From: Euclidia mi
Lineage: Eukaryota; Arthropoda; Insecta; Lepidoptera; Erebidae
Reading direction: 5' to 3'
NCBI GenBank assembly: GCA_944739405.2
Contig: OX123193.2
Coordinates: forward strand, 9,556,331 to 9,620,330
DNA length: 64,000 nucleotides
The notes under the pieces: model-generated
Database searches by the model: none
The model's input: the letters and a program-made list of their open reading frames with translations, nothing else
Told to the model about the DNA's origin: nothing
Shown here: piece after piece, positions 22,030 through 33,489 of the stretch
How the letters are laid out: each line of letters starts with the position of its first letter
Numbering within the stretch: the stretch's first letter is position 1
Position numbers and translations under genes: made by a program

Positions 22030-25000
22030 ATGAAAGAAGTCTTGTTACCGACAGTACTTCTGAAAGTCTAAACCATTGACGGGGATTACATTACCTTAAG
22101 GGGCTTGCTGGATCAAGGATTTTAAGTTAGTTTGATATCGGAAGATGCAGCTCAGCTTCTTAGATTGCCACGGAAGAAACTCAGCGCGGTAGTGTCCGGT
22201 ATTGGGTCACTTTCCGGGAATAGCAGAGGTTCTATTAATTTGGAATGCACATCCATTCATTCAGATTATAACTTTAACGTAGAAACTTTGGTAATGAAAA
22301 AGTTAATGAGCAATTTGTTAACTACAACCTTTACCATTGAAAACTGGGATTATTTACAAAGCTTGAAATTAGCCGATCCTCGCTTCAATGTGTCAGGCCC
22401 AATCGATCTACTTTTGGGTGCCGACGTCTACTCGGAACTAATACTGAACGGAGTTATGAGGAGTGACAACAACGTCCCTGTGGCGTAACAAACCAGAATA
22501 GGATGGATCTTATGCGGCAACGTAAAAACATTCAAGTGTTTCATTACGCTCAATAACATAGAGGATACGTCACGTTTCTGGCAGAGTGAAGAGATTGCTG
22601 AAACTACAACATTAACTAGCGAGGAACAATACTGTGAACAATTTTACAAATCAACAACTAAGAGATTAGACACTGGCGAATATGTTGTCAAGATGCCTAT
22701 GAAACAGTCTGGTAACTTTAATTTAGGTGCTACAAGACCTCAAGCAACAGCCCAGTTTCTACAGCTTGAGCGAAAAATGCTAACAAACAAGAGCCTCAAC
22801 GACGAATATAAGCGCTTCATGGATGACTATAATGCCTTGGGTCACATGAGACGTGTCCCTGCAGAAGGCAGGAACAAAGATCACGTCTACTTACCACATC
22901 ACGGGGTGTTGAGAGCAGAGTCAACGACAACCAAACTGAGGGTTGTTTTCAACGCTTCCTACAAAACGAAAACTAACAGCAGTCTCAATGACATGATGTA
23001 CTCAGGCCCAAATTTGCAAAAGGATATTTTTACCCTGTTAACAAATTGGAGAATTTTCAAATACGTCTTTACGTCTGATATAGCGAAGATGTACAGAAAT
23101 ATATGGCTGGCTGAAGAACAAAGAAACTTACAAACTATAATATGGAGATCTTCTCAGATGGAACCTTTACAGGAATGGGAACTTTGTACAGTAACATACG
23201 GTATGAAAAGCGCCCCTACCTAGCGATGCGCACACTACATCAACTCGCAAACGACGAAAAGGGTAATTACCCGGTGGCTGCAAAGATTTTACAAAACTAT
23301 TTCTACATGGATGACTTAGTCTATGGCTAAGACAGCTTGGAGTCAGCGAAAAAATTAGTTCAGGAAATGGTTGAGCTACTGAGAAAAGGAGGTTTCAATT
23401 TAAGGAAATGGACTAGTAATGATGTTCGTATCTTAGAAAATCTAGACGCGGATCAAAAGCATGACAAGCGGAACATAAACTTCACACCGGGACAAACAAC
23501 TAACTCAACACAAATAAACAAAACTTCAGGCATGAGTTGGAACCAAATGAATGATAACTTTGTTTATAATTGGCATTTGCCTGCCAGAAAGAACGTAACA
23601 AAACGCATACTGCTAGGAGAAATTAGCAAATTATACGACCCACTTGGGTTCCTCTCGCCTACAACAATAAAGGCAAAACTTCTGTTCCAGAAAGTATGGG
23701 TCAGCAAGGTTGAGTGGGTTGAACGCCTGCCTGCGGAGATAGTTCACGAATGGTAAATGATAAGAAAAGATCTTCCTTTCGTCAATAATATTGCTGTCCC
23801 TCGGTGGTTGCAGTGTACAAACAAATCTATTGAGATACACGGATTCTGTGACGCGAGTGAAGAGGCCTATGCCTGTGTTGTCTACAGCAGCGTAACGAAT
23901 TATCACGGTGATTACATAACAACTATAATTGCCGCTAAGACCAAGGTGGTCCCGCTTAGTAAAAAGATTTCATTACCTCGCTTGGAACTCTGTGGCGCGC
24001 TATTGCTCGTTAAACTTATCGAAAAGATCAAAATTACGCTTTCAACTAAAAAGCTACATATACGACGTTGGAGCGATTCAAAAGTAGTGTTGGCATGGTT
24101 GAAAGGTGACGTACACAGATGGGAGAGATTTGTTGCTCATATAGTAGCACAAATAAACAACTGTATGCCTGCCAGCCAGTGGGACTATGTTAGGTCGGAG
24201 GAAAACTCTGCGTATTGCGCAACGCGAGGATTGTCGCCTAAACAACTTTTAACGTTTAACCTTTGGTGGCAAGGGCCCCAGTGGTTAAAAACTTATAACT
24301 ATAAAACTGAACAGGGAAGTGAACTGACGTACGTAACAAACATTGACCTGAAACACACTGACCCAATACAAACAAAATGCTGCGTAGCAGTTTATAACAA
24401 GTGTGAAATAATTACTGCATTATTAAATAAACACAGTAATATCAAACGTGTAATACGAGTACTTGCTTGGATTTTACGAGTAGTGCACAAAATGAAGCCA
24501 ATGAACTCGCATAATAACAAAGCTGACTATTATTTAACATCGTATGAAATAACCATGGCCACGGATCTGATAGTCAAAACCTTTCAAAGAGAACATTTTG
24601 GAGAAGAAATCGAATGTTTGAAGAAACAAATGGCAATATCTAGCAGAAGTCCTTTACTCAAATTAACTCCATTTCTCGACGACAATGGGTTATTACGAGT
24701 GATGGGTAGAATCGCGCAGTCTTTACTACCGCCCGAGACAAAACATCCTATCATTCTGCCCGCTAGAGGGAGATTAACTGAACTGCTCATACAGGAAGCA
24801 CATCGCACTACTCTACATGGCGGCGCTAGACTAACCTTAGCCCACTTACGCTTAAAGTTCTGGATCATTGGAGGGAGTAGAACTATCAAAAGGGAATTAC
24901 GCGTGTGCGTAAGATGCCATCGTTTTAAGCCCCATCGTAATACGCAGCTGATGGCTGACTTGCCGAAGGAACGTGTGACACCAACGAGACCCTTCACGAA

Positions 25001-26062
25001 TACCGGTGTGGACTTTACGGAACACGTAGATGTCAAAATCAAAAAGGGGCGAAGGGAGTAAAAACGTGTAAGGCGTACATTGCCATTTTTATTTGCATGG
25101 TAACCAAAGCAATACATCTGGAATTGGTATCCGATCTTACAACACAAACATTCCTAGCAGCATTTAGAAGAATGTGTGCTCGCCGAGGTACGCCAAAGAA
25201 TGTGTTTTCAGACAATGGCACAAACTTTGTAGGTGCCGCGAAACAACTTCAGGCAGACTTTAAACAAAACAAAACTTTCCAAAGCACAGAATTTCTCGAT
25301 GAAATGAGCTATTTACAAATCCAGTGGCATTTTAACGCACCTCTCTGGCCGTCGGCTGGTGGACTGTGGGAAGCTGCCGTTAAAGCGATGAAATACCATT
25401 TAAAACGAGTCCTAGGAGAACAAAAACTAACTTTTGAACAATTCTGTACTTTACTTACACAGATCGAAGCTTGCTTAAACTCACGACCGTTGTGTCCGTT
25501 ATCGGAAGACGTGGACGATCTGGAATACCTGACACCTGGTCATTTTCTCATCGGCGGTCCTTTGCTATCCCGACCACACATAGAGGAAAATTTTAACGAG
25601 TATGACTTAAGGAACAGATGGAGACTAATAGAACAAATGAATCTACATTTCTGGAGGCGTTGGTCGAGCGAATATTTACACCAACTGCAATTGAGAAGCA
25701 AGTGGCAACATCCTAAAGAAAATCTTAAGGAAGGCAGTTTAGTGTTGATCAAAGAGGAAAACTTACCAGCGAGTAGATGGGCTCTCGGAAGAGTAACAGA
25801 ACTTCATCCTGGTGCCGACGGAAGCGTCCGGGTGGTTACGCTAAAAACTAAAAGTGGTCAATTGAAACGCCCTGTTATAAAACTTTCGCCGTTACCGCAG
25901 AGAACCGATATCGAATCTGTAGAACAAAGCTATGGCAATGAGAGAGAGAAAGAGAAGAACATTCGAACTGATCATAAAAAGGTGTATAAAACCGAAGAAG
26001 TTTGGCGTACTCTCACTTGTACTTATGACGATGATAGCAATTACGGGGATAAACTCAATTGA
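22030..26062 (+). pseudogene. pol: BEL/Pao pol: protease, RT, RNase H, integrase, broken
   Basis: Domains in order. The aspartic protease (22030-22490) has the active-site motif LLDQGF, with TAA codons at 22069 and 22123 and another at 22486. The RT (22690-23500) has LRVVFNAS, FTSDIAKMYRNI and YMDD at 23304-23315, with a frameshift near 23216 and TAA at 23328. RNase H (23757-24240) has HGFCDASEEAYACV, LPRLELCGA and RWSDSKVVLAWL. The integrase zinc finger has H-x-H and CVRCHRFK (24790-24930). The catalytic core has GVDF near 25008, FSDNGTNF near 25207 and WEAAVKAMK near 25370. A frameshift sits near 25055, and TAA at 23754 lies between RT and RNase H. The integrase C-terminus matches the DUF5641 style and ends at 26062, overlapping the env-like frame. 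All catalytic boxes are visible, but the frame is not continuous. Confidence 0.93.
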
Positions 26063-27905
26063 AACTGCACCTGTCACACCAAACTTTGTAGTGACACAGA
26101 TACAAAATGATCACCCTATATACTTTGATGACGCTGGAAAACTCTAACTAATACATGATGAGTGGACTCTTGTGGTATACTACAATTTAACATCATACTG
26201 GCATGCAACAAAGAAAATCAACTACCACATCGAACAAATAGATAAGCTTTGTAGCAGGATATCCTACGAATATACAGCTTGCGAAGCTGTTGTCAACCAC
26301 TTGCAAAACGAAATGCGGCATCTAACCGAATACAACACCATGCTTTTATCGCAGAATTCGAGGCAAAGAAGAGGCTATTTCGACGGCGTTGGCAGTCTAG
26401 CTAGAACACTATTCGGTGTCCTAGACCAAGACTTTGCCAAAAAATATGAAAGGGACATTCAAAATCTACACGATAACGATAATTATTTGCTCCAATTAAT
26501 GAGGAATCAGACACTTATAATAGAATCCGAAAACAATGTTATTAAAAGTAATACCGAATTCATGAATAGACAACTGGATATTATGCATGCCTACATGAAC
26601 AAAACGAGTAATATTATCTCAAAAATAGACAACAAGGCACAAATGCTATTCACGGCAAATGATATCAACTCTGCTGCCGTGACATCAACATTGATATTGA
26701 ACAATTTGAACCGAATACAAGAAATGCTTATGAACGCTCTCGGCAACATCTACAAGGGGCATTTGGATACACATCTGTTTTCAGCATCTCAATTGATTGA
26801 ACAGCTCAATATCATATCCGGAAAACTACCACAAGGAGTTTCTTTACCAGTTAAAGATATCCAAAAGGATTATAAGCAGATTTTTGACTTGATTTATGTG
26901 AAAGCGCGATTGACAACCAATTACATACTATTCGAATTACACATTCCTTTGCTATGTGACGGAGACTACAACATATACCGGGTAATACCCATACCGTTCC
27001 AAAGCGAAGGACACTTGAGAATAGTAAGACCTGAATCAAAATTCATAGCCATTAAATTCATGAAAAACTGCTACATAACAATGGAAGAGCAGGACATGCA
27101 CCAATGTAACTCGTACGGAGAAGACAGGTATATATGCATTTCGAGGCAGCCTGTATACAGCTTACATGACAAAAACGCACCTTGTGAAGCTAAAGTTTTT
27201 AGCCAACAAACATAATTGTCATGCGTCATCGATGATGTAACTTGCAGGGAGACCTGGGTCAAACTACACCAACCTAACCTGTGGCTGTTTACGTTATGCG
27301 ATAAACAATTGATGCGCGTCATGTGCAGCGATCAAGTTACACCAGCGGTCATTGATGGAACTGGTGTCTTAGCATTGAAACCTAAATGCATACTACAGAA
27401 AAAGGATGCTACAATATTTACTTACAACCAATTAGGAAGTAAATATTACATGGAATCCAATATCAACGTGCCAACAATAAATTCAACCATAAACAACATT
27501 TTTGACCTTGCTTGGAAAAATGCACGTTTGAATATTACGGAGCCTGCAATATCTACTGCAGTTGAATTGACGAACATACAACAACAGATATCCTATCAAA
27601 AGGAACACGAGAACTTACCTGTGACGTCAGATACATCCACGATGTCCAGTCACGATATATATTTATACTAGGTGACTTCCTTGCTGGGAGGTATCGCGTC
27701 CTTATTTGGCTACAGTATCGTCAGAAAACGATGCCTTAAGAACTCTGAGCTGAAAAGAGTCTCAAGCAGAAAGAAGGCCGAAGGAGAGACTAACGCTGCA
27801 GTGGACATCGAGATGCGAGAGATGCGCAACCTGCCGTCGATATCGGAACCCGCCAACAGCGTGGTACAGCCGGAACGTCGCTTCGATTTTAATATGTCTA
27901 GTTAA
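25932..27905 (+). pseudogene. env: Envelope-like glycoprotein, baculovirus F-like, broken
   Basis: One reading frame of about 658 codons interrupted only by TAA at 26145-26147, TAA at 27213-27215 and TAG at 27669-27671; no frameshift is needed. The N-terminus has a basic stretch then a hydrophobic signal-like segment (VLSLVLMTMIAITG). A furin-type site RQRR lies at 26361-26372, followed at once by a Gly-rich hydrophobic segment (GYFDGVGSLARTLFGVLD) in the position of a fusion peptide, as in baculovirus F and errantivirus Env proteins. Long amphipathic, Asn-rich helices and several Cys pairs follow. A short hydrophobic segment (SLLGGIASLFGYSIV) just after the last stop is the likely membrane anchor, with a charged tail. 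The family call is from motif style only. The three stops prevent a full-length product from this copy. Confidence 0.8.
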
Positions 27906-28012
27906 GATTTAATAGCTGTGTATACTACTTATTTTATTAATTTTACTAACATAATTTTATAATAACTTATAATATTTGTAATAGATGCTCATCCACTTTT
28001 CCCTCGGGAGCA

Positions 28013-28279
28013 TGTACGGTTAACGTACAGACGTTTAGCTTCCGTATGCATTTTGCTTACATGCGCGACCTACATTACTTTTCTTTATAACGTGTACCTA
28101 ATAATAAGTATAGTTAGTTGATATATCGATCGCCGCGGATTAGCATCTTAATCGTAACAAGTGTAATACTAACAATAACTTTAGAAATAAATTGTGATTT
28201 AAGTGTAATCTGTGGTTTGTGTCAACTCAACCCAAACTAACTTTAACTTCAAACAACCTTCGACTCTCTGCACCATACA
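28013..28279 (+). repeat. 3' LTR
   Basis: 267 bp, one substitution and one indel away from the 5' LTR. It is preceded by the short purine-containing stretch CGGGAGCA, a weak polypurine-tract candidate. Confidence 0.95.
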
Positions 28280-28397
28280 ATAATGTAAATTCATTATCTT
28301 TGTATACCGCGGTGAAATGGCTGATAACCTTTTAGCAAAGGCAACGACGCGATCAAGTTTTCATGCATATGTTTATTTAGGACTAGATTATATTTAT

Positions 28398-28938
28398 TTA
28401 ATACTAGCTATATATTTTATGTACAATGTCCGTGTGGTGACGGATTAAGAATACGGAATGTCACCACGTCCTATCATCCCATGGGTGTCGCAAGAGCCGA
28501 CAGAGGGAGCATATTATGCAGAGAACAGCAGTGTAAGAGAAGGAAAACTTGATACAAACCCTATACTAACCCGTTTGGCCAGCGTGGTATAGTAGGCCAA
28601 TTCCGCCTTTCAAAGGAGAGGCCTAGTCCAGCAGTGGGCTGTTAAAGGCTGATTATTATATATTTTATACTGTTTCCCGCGGTTTCGCCCGCGTCCTGAG
28701 GGAAGTACTTCGCGTACCCTGTTAATTTATAGCCTAAGTTACTCCTTGGTACATCAGCTATCCGCCAGTGAACGTCCCGTCAAAATCGGGCTAGCCGTTC
28801 CAGAGATTAGCGAAACAAACAGATAGACAGACAGACAGACAAAAATTTTAGAAAATGTCATTTCGGTATATATACCGTGAATACATCCATATGCATTTAG
28901 TAAAAAGCGGTTATTTTAAGATTACAAACAGACACTCG
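28398..28938 (+). repeat. 541-bp direct repeat, copy 1
   Basis: Matches 30013-30553 at a constant offset of 1615 with 7 substitutions and no indel that I can find. The unit is itself composite: a SINE-like head (GTCCGTGTGGTGACGG...), an RTE-type tail (GGCCTAGTCCAGCAGTGGGCTG), then a dispersed non-coding repeat (CCCGCGGTTTCGCCCGCG... (AGAC)n ...). Copy 1 stops abruptly at GACACTCG. Confidence 0.93.
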
Positions 28939-30012
28939 GGACATACGTATGTACCAGGAAAATTTGTTCCGTCCAGCGCTTGCGGGAAACACGTATGTCC
29001 CGCAACGACAGCGCCATGTTTCACTACTTGAAATGACGTTAACATAATTCCACCAATAAGATTATGTTCCACTATTGCAAAGTATGAGTATTTTTTTTAA
29101 TTCTGCATTGTAATTGGATGTCATTTTTATAGACTTTTTTTGAAATAATAACGACTGAAAATTGTTTGCCACAAGTTCGATTTCGCGCGCGTTAGAATGA
29201 CGACAGCTCTGCTTTGAAAAACGTGTAGCGTCGCAATCTCGTAATTTCACTATATGTATTATATGTCATTATACTCGGAAACTAATCTTGTTTGCTATAA
29301 AATATAGTTAAGATATGATCATTGTATAAATTATAACTAAAAACGATTTTCAAAATATCACTATCAAAAATGGCGGCAAGTTGTAAATACACCCGTCCGC
29401 ATTTCAGTTTTGTAAGATTAGGTAGTTAAAATTCGGTTCTATTACTCATAACCTTTCTTATTTATCACAAACTTATAAGTAAATAATAATAAAATAATAA
29501 ACTTATGGTTTTGATATTTACGAAAGTGTATCTAAGTCGGCACAGTTTCGCGCGCGATTATGGCCGCCGTTTCGTATTCCGATGATGTGTTTAAACTTTT
29601 GTTGATTTATAAAAATATAAGTGAAGTTGATATTAACTGTTGATTAAATTCAATAATTGATTAAATTCAATAATTCATTAAGTAAGGTATATAAAGTGAT
29701 GTGAATAATTGCTAAAATGCTAAATATTTGTGAGATAGTGTGTGTTAAAAGTTTTATTGAAGAGGATTTTTTCATGTTTTCGAGATTTATTTCAACGAAC
29801 TGCAGAGAAAAGGTAATTATATATCATATATCTATAATAAGTTTTCTAAGCATATTTCAAGGATGCAAAAACCGTCATTATTTTTGTGATACGTTGAAAA
29901 CTAACTGAGATATAGGTAAAATAATGACGCCGGTCAGCTGTTGCTCGATCAAGAGGTAAAGCAGCCTGCACTACCGGCCATTTTTTATTTTTTACGTCCC
30001 GCGCGGGAGGGG
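28939..30012. other. 1074-bp spacer between direct repeats
   Basis: No assignable coding sequence; a 63-codon frame at 29717-29908 (+) lacks motifs. It holds CpG-rich spots (CGCGCGCG near 29184, TTTCGCGCGCG near 29547). The two ends carry roughly complementary GGGACATACGTA and TACGTCCC, too short to call terminal repeats. Confidence 0.5.
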
Positions 30013-30553
30013 TTAATACTAGCTATATATTTTATGTACAATGTCCGTGTGGTGACGGATTAAGAATACGGAATATCACCACGTCCTATCATCCCATGGG
30101 TGTCGTAAGAGCCGACAGAGGGAGCATATTATGCAGAGAACAGCAGTGTAAGAGAAGGAAAACTTGATACAAACCCTATACTAACCCGTTTGGCCAGCGT
30201 GGTACAGTAGGCCAATTCCGCCTTTCAAAGGAGAGGCCTAGTCCAGCAGTGGGCTGTTAAAGGCTGATTATTATATATTTTATACAGTTTCCCGCGGTTT
30301 CACCCGCGTCCTGAGGGAACTACTTCGCGTACCCTGTTAATTTATAGCCTAAGTTACTCCTTGGTACATCAGCTATCCGCCAGTGAACGTCCCGTCAAAA
30401 TCGGGCTAGCCGTTCCAGAGATTAGCGAAACAAACAGATAGACAGACAGACAGACAAAAATTTTAGAAAATGTCATTTCGGTATATATACCGTGAATACA
30501 TCCATATGCATTTAGTAAAAAGCGGTTATTTTAAGAGTACAAACAGACACTCG
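30013..30553 (+). repeat. 541-bp direct repeat, copy 2
   Basis: See copy 1. Here the dispersed repeat continues past the shared end into AATTTTATTTATATATATAGAT, which looks like its natural 3' terminus, so copy 2 appears to keep the original right flank. Confidence 0.93.
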
Positions 30554-30573
30554 AATTTTATTTATATATATAG

Positions 30574-30811
30574 ATGTACTCAGGGTAGGCAGAGGTGTAA
30601 TATATTACACCCAAATTTTGCCACGTTAAGAATTTGTAGGTCCTACATAATAGAGGGCAATCCTTTTGCCGTTACCGGGCACTTTGCCAGAATTTGCGCT
30701 ACTACTGAAAATTCGGTAAAGCTTAGTAACAGTTTTGCACGACCCGGGTATCGAACCCAGGACTTCTTGATCAGCAGACGCACGCGCTATTCACAGGACC
30801 ACGAAGGCAGT
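30574..30811 (-). mobile_element. tRNA-headed SINE, type B
   Basis: On the - strand it begins ACTGCCTTCGTGGTCCTGTG, with a B-box GGTTCGATACCCG near 30745. The middle is GGCAA...CCCTATTATGTAGGACC-like, ending CACCTCTGCCTACCC. The tail is shortened at 30574. Confidence 0.8.
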
Positions 30812-31246
30812 CTAGTAATAGATTAAAAATGACTGTAAAGTGATAAGAATTTGAGTTTTTTTGTATTTCAAGTTTAAGTATTCTGAACAAAAATAAGTAT
30901 ATATATATAAATACACACAGAACCAAATGACCATCACACAAATATTTGCCGTTGTGGAAATTGAATTCTTCCTTAGCCGTCAGTGTCACTAAGTTTGAGA
31001 TGAATAGGCCACTGTTATAATCATCAAATATTCATATTTTAAGTAGGTTTTCACATATTCTCTCAAAACCTCTCTGAGCCTAAGATAGGTGCATGGGTCC
31101 AAAGTGGAAAGGGCCATGTTGGTCCTGTGACGACAGGATGTATTATGTATTACAGTCCCGTGTCATTGTTATTTATTAAATCTTCATTAGACTGACTAAT
31201 GTTTTAAATATTTGTGAAAATAATAATATACAAGTTCTAAAAACTT
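30812..31246. other. DNA without recognised gene
   Basis: AT-rich, with a (TA)n run near 30898-30910. Nothing assignable. Confidence 0.5.
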
Positions 31247-31515
31247 GTGTGTGTGGCAGAGGCAGTGGGCCGGCCACATTTGTCGAATAACCGATAACCT
31301 TTGGAGCAGTCGTGTTCTAGAATGGAGACCGTGCCTTGGCAACCGTAGTGTTACGCCAGTGAGGCCCTCCAGCTAGGTGGAGTGACGATATACGCAAAGT
31401 GGCTGGCAGCGGCTGAACACGAAAAACCCGAAAATCGAGCTCAGTGGCGTGCCATTGGAGAGGCCTATATCCAGCAGCGGACTAAGGCAGGCTGATGATG
31501 GTGATGATGATAATG
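31247..31515 (+). mobile_element. RTE-like LINE 3' fragment
   Basis: Reads as a LINE C-terminus: WAGHICRITDNLWSSRVLEWRPCLGNRS, then, after stops, the nucleotide tail GGAGAGGCCTATATCCAGCAGCGGACTAAGGCAGGCTGATGATG with a GAT-repeat end. Related fragments occur at 45858-46040 and, as tail only, at 48345-48410. Confidence 0.8.
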
Positions 31516-31880
31516 AAAAATTTGTTGAAGATTTGAAATTTCAGCTTTTATTTCGTAATAACAAATTTTGATTTAGTAAAGTTTTATTTAAATGCTGGCT
31601 GGGTACTATGTTATTACCTTAGAGTGGTTCTGACTATGTTACCCGTGGATACACCGGCGTTATTACGCTAAACGCAGTCTGTATATATATAACGCTACAA
31701 AGTCCTCTATCTTTCAGCAAAAGTGCTATTAAAATTAAAAATATTGTTGTTATGTCTTGGTGTCATGTAAAAGATAAGCACTTCAATACCATCGTTATTT
31801 GAAAAACACAGATATATTACATTTAAATTTTATCCGCATGTATAGATAATATATAATATACGGGAATTAACGCGAACATG
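31516..31880. other. DNA without recognised gene
   Basis: AT-rich, nothing assignable. Confidence 0.5.
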
Positions 31881-31882
31881 CA

Positions 31883-32723
31883 TTAGGTATTTACATACCT
31901 TATTTTGCTTGACGTTTCGAGACGGTTGCACGCCCCGTGGTCGCAAGCTGACTGGTCTAGCGGTGTCACGTCTCCGAGTGCGAGGTAGAAGATTCCATTT
32001 CTACCCCCCGGGTCCTTTATTTTCGAAGTACCGGCGCAAAACACACTAACCGTATCTGTATATTGAACATTCGCCGACTGCGCATTAAAGTGGGGTGTTG
32101 TTAGTTGAATCACTGGATTCCACGCCGATGACAATTTGAAGCCCTGTTCCCGATTGACATTTTTATGTTTTCTGATTTCGATCGCTTCACGCACAACTCT
32201 TGGGTAAAAGTGTCGTTCCGTGGAGAGGACTTGGGGACGATGAAATTCAATCCAGTGATTAGTGCCCGATTGAAGTAAATGTTCCGCAATCGCCGATTTG
32301 TTCGTTTGACGGTTCTTTACAGCTGCGATGTGCTCCTTTATACGTTCAGCGATATTCCGCTTCGTTTGCCCTATGTAAGAGCTGCCGCAGCTGCAGTTGA
32401 TTTTATAGACACCTGGGGTTTGTAGCGGTAGAACATCCTTTGGTGTGCCCACCATGTTGTATACTTTGGCCCCTGGTGTAAATTTTGGTCGGAATGGAGT
32501 AGTTTTTTAACTTGGCCCCTATTTTATCCGTAACACCTCTAATGTAGGGCATGTAGGTCGGTTGTCTATTTACCGCCGGATGTTTTTCTTGCTTGGTAGG
32601 CCGCGTCATTCGTCGTTGTACCTGGTATCTGTTTTTCCTGAGTACCTCCTGAACATGGTCTAGCTCTAGCTTCAAATGCTCAGGGTCACAGAGGTCATGT
32701 GCTCTGTTTTTTAGTGACGTCAC
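31883..32723 (-). pseudogene. Penelope-like linker and GIY-YIG endonuclease
   Basis: The segment 32403-32723 is the linker (HVQEVLRKNRY... TKQEKHPAV), followed by a frameshift near 32450. The endonuclease starts at LQTPGVYKINC with GVY in place of GIY, then CSCGSSYIGQTKRNIAERIKEH with the YIG motif and the conserved Arg; a downstream Glu (STERHFYPRVVREAIEI) fits the metal-binding residue. It nicks target DNA by family precedent. A C-terminal tail of about 90 residues runs to 31883. Confidence 0.85.
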
Positions 32724-33485
32724 AACGGATTAACGGATTGCAGGTGTCGAGGGTGGTGGTGCGACGTGGCGTGCAGGTATCTATCTGTGTGTGTAGACTT
32801 CCGGTATACGCAGTGTGTTAAGGACCCGTCTGGTCTCACAGTCACTTTGACATCCAAGAATGACAACGATGTGTCAGTTTGCATTTCGTAGGTGAACCTC
32901 ATTTTCGGATGAATGGAGTTAGGGTGTTGCACATATTGATCTACTTCCTGCTTACCTCCTTTTACGATACTAAAGATGTCGTCCACGTATCTATTCCAAA
33001 GCCAGATGGTCTTAGGTCCGATGCTAAGCCCCTTTTCCTCAAAATGTTCCATCCAGATATTAGCCAGTACTGGGGCTACTGGACTCCCCATTGCGACACC
33101 ATCGATCTGGAGGTAATATTGGCCTTGGATGAGGAAGTAGTTGCCATCTAAGCAGTGTTTTAATAGATCAATATAGTTGTGAGGCATATCATTGTCACTC
33201 AGTTTGTCCTCACTACGTCCAGACATTCCCTTATTGGAACATTGGTAAAGAGCGACTCAACGTCAAAGCTTACCATTACATCTTCCGGTTCCAATCGGAT
33301 GCTTTGTACGATCTGGACGAAATGACGCGAGTTCTTCACGAAAGACGGTGTCATACCGACTAATGGCTGCAATACCGATACAACGTGCTTCGCAAGGTCG
33401 TAAGTAGGCGAGGAAATCTGACTTACGATAGCCCGTAGTGGCACGTTGGGCTTATGTACCTTAGGCAGACCATATAGCCTATATA
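32720..33485 (-). pseudogene. Penelope-like reverse transcriptase, partial
   Basis: From 33485 down: YRLYGLPKVHKPNVPLRAIV, then MVSFDVESLFTNVPI (RT motif with the first catalytic Asp), a frameshift near 33205, DGVAMGSPVAPVLANIWME near 33090, and RYVDDIF with the catalytic YVDD at 32989-32978. Then FLDVKVTV and a conserved YRKSTHTDRYLH. The N-terminal region upstream of the GLPKVHK motif is missing. Another frameshift near 32725 separates it from the linker. All three catalytic Asp residues of the RT remain. Confidence 0.87.
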
Positions 33486-33489
33486 TTTT

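Larger units (their letters stand above)
19869..28279 (+). mobile_element. BEL/Pao LTR retrotransposon with envelope-like gene
   Basis: Complete insert of 8411 bp. LTRs of 266 and 267 bp start TGTACGG and end ATACA, flanked by the 5-bp duplication ATAAT (19864-19868, 28280-28284). Order inside: gag, aspartic protease, RT, RNase H, integrase, envelope-like ORF. The protease-first pol order with RNase H before integrase, the DUF1759-like gag and the DUF5641-like C-terminus of integrase place it in BEL/Pao. The coding part has at least ten in-frame stops and about five frameshifts, so this copy cannot make its own proteins intact. Confidence 0.95.
31883..33485 (-). mobile_element. Penelope-like element, 5'-truncated
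   Basis: The protein order on the - strand is reverse transcriptase then GIY-YIG endonuclease, the signature of Penelope-like elements, which prime reverse transcription by their own nick. The truncation lies at the start of the RT (YGLPKVHKPN region) next to a T-run at 33485-33500. There are three frameshifts, so it is not functional. Confidence 0.88.

Noticed and set aside
19869..28279. Ty3/gypsy errantivirus as the identity of the LTR element, suggested by the env-like gene
   Set aside because: The gag style, the RT and RNase H motifs, the DUF5641-like integrase end and the 5-bp duplication fit BEL/Pao better.
29717..29908. 63-codon frame in the spacer between direct repeats
   Set aside because: Too short and without motifs to call a gene.
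28398..30553. Reading the 541-bp direct repeats as LTRs of a retrotransposon
   Set aside because: No TG/CA ends, no target duplication, no primer site or coding region between them, and the unit is made of known dispersed repeats.
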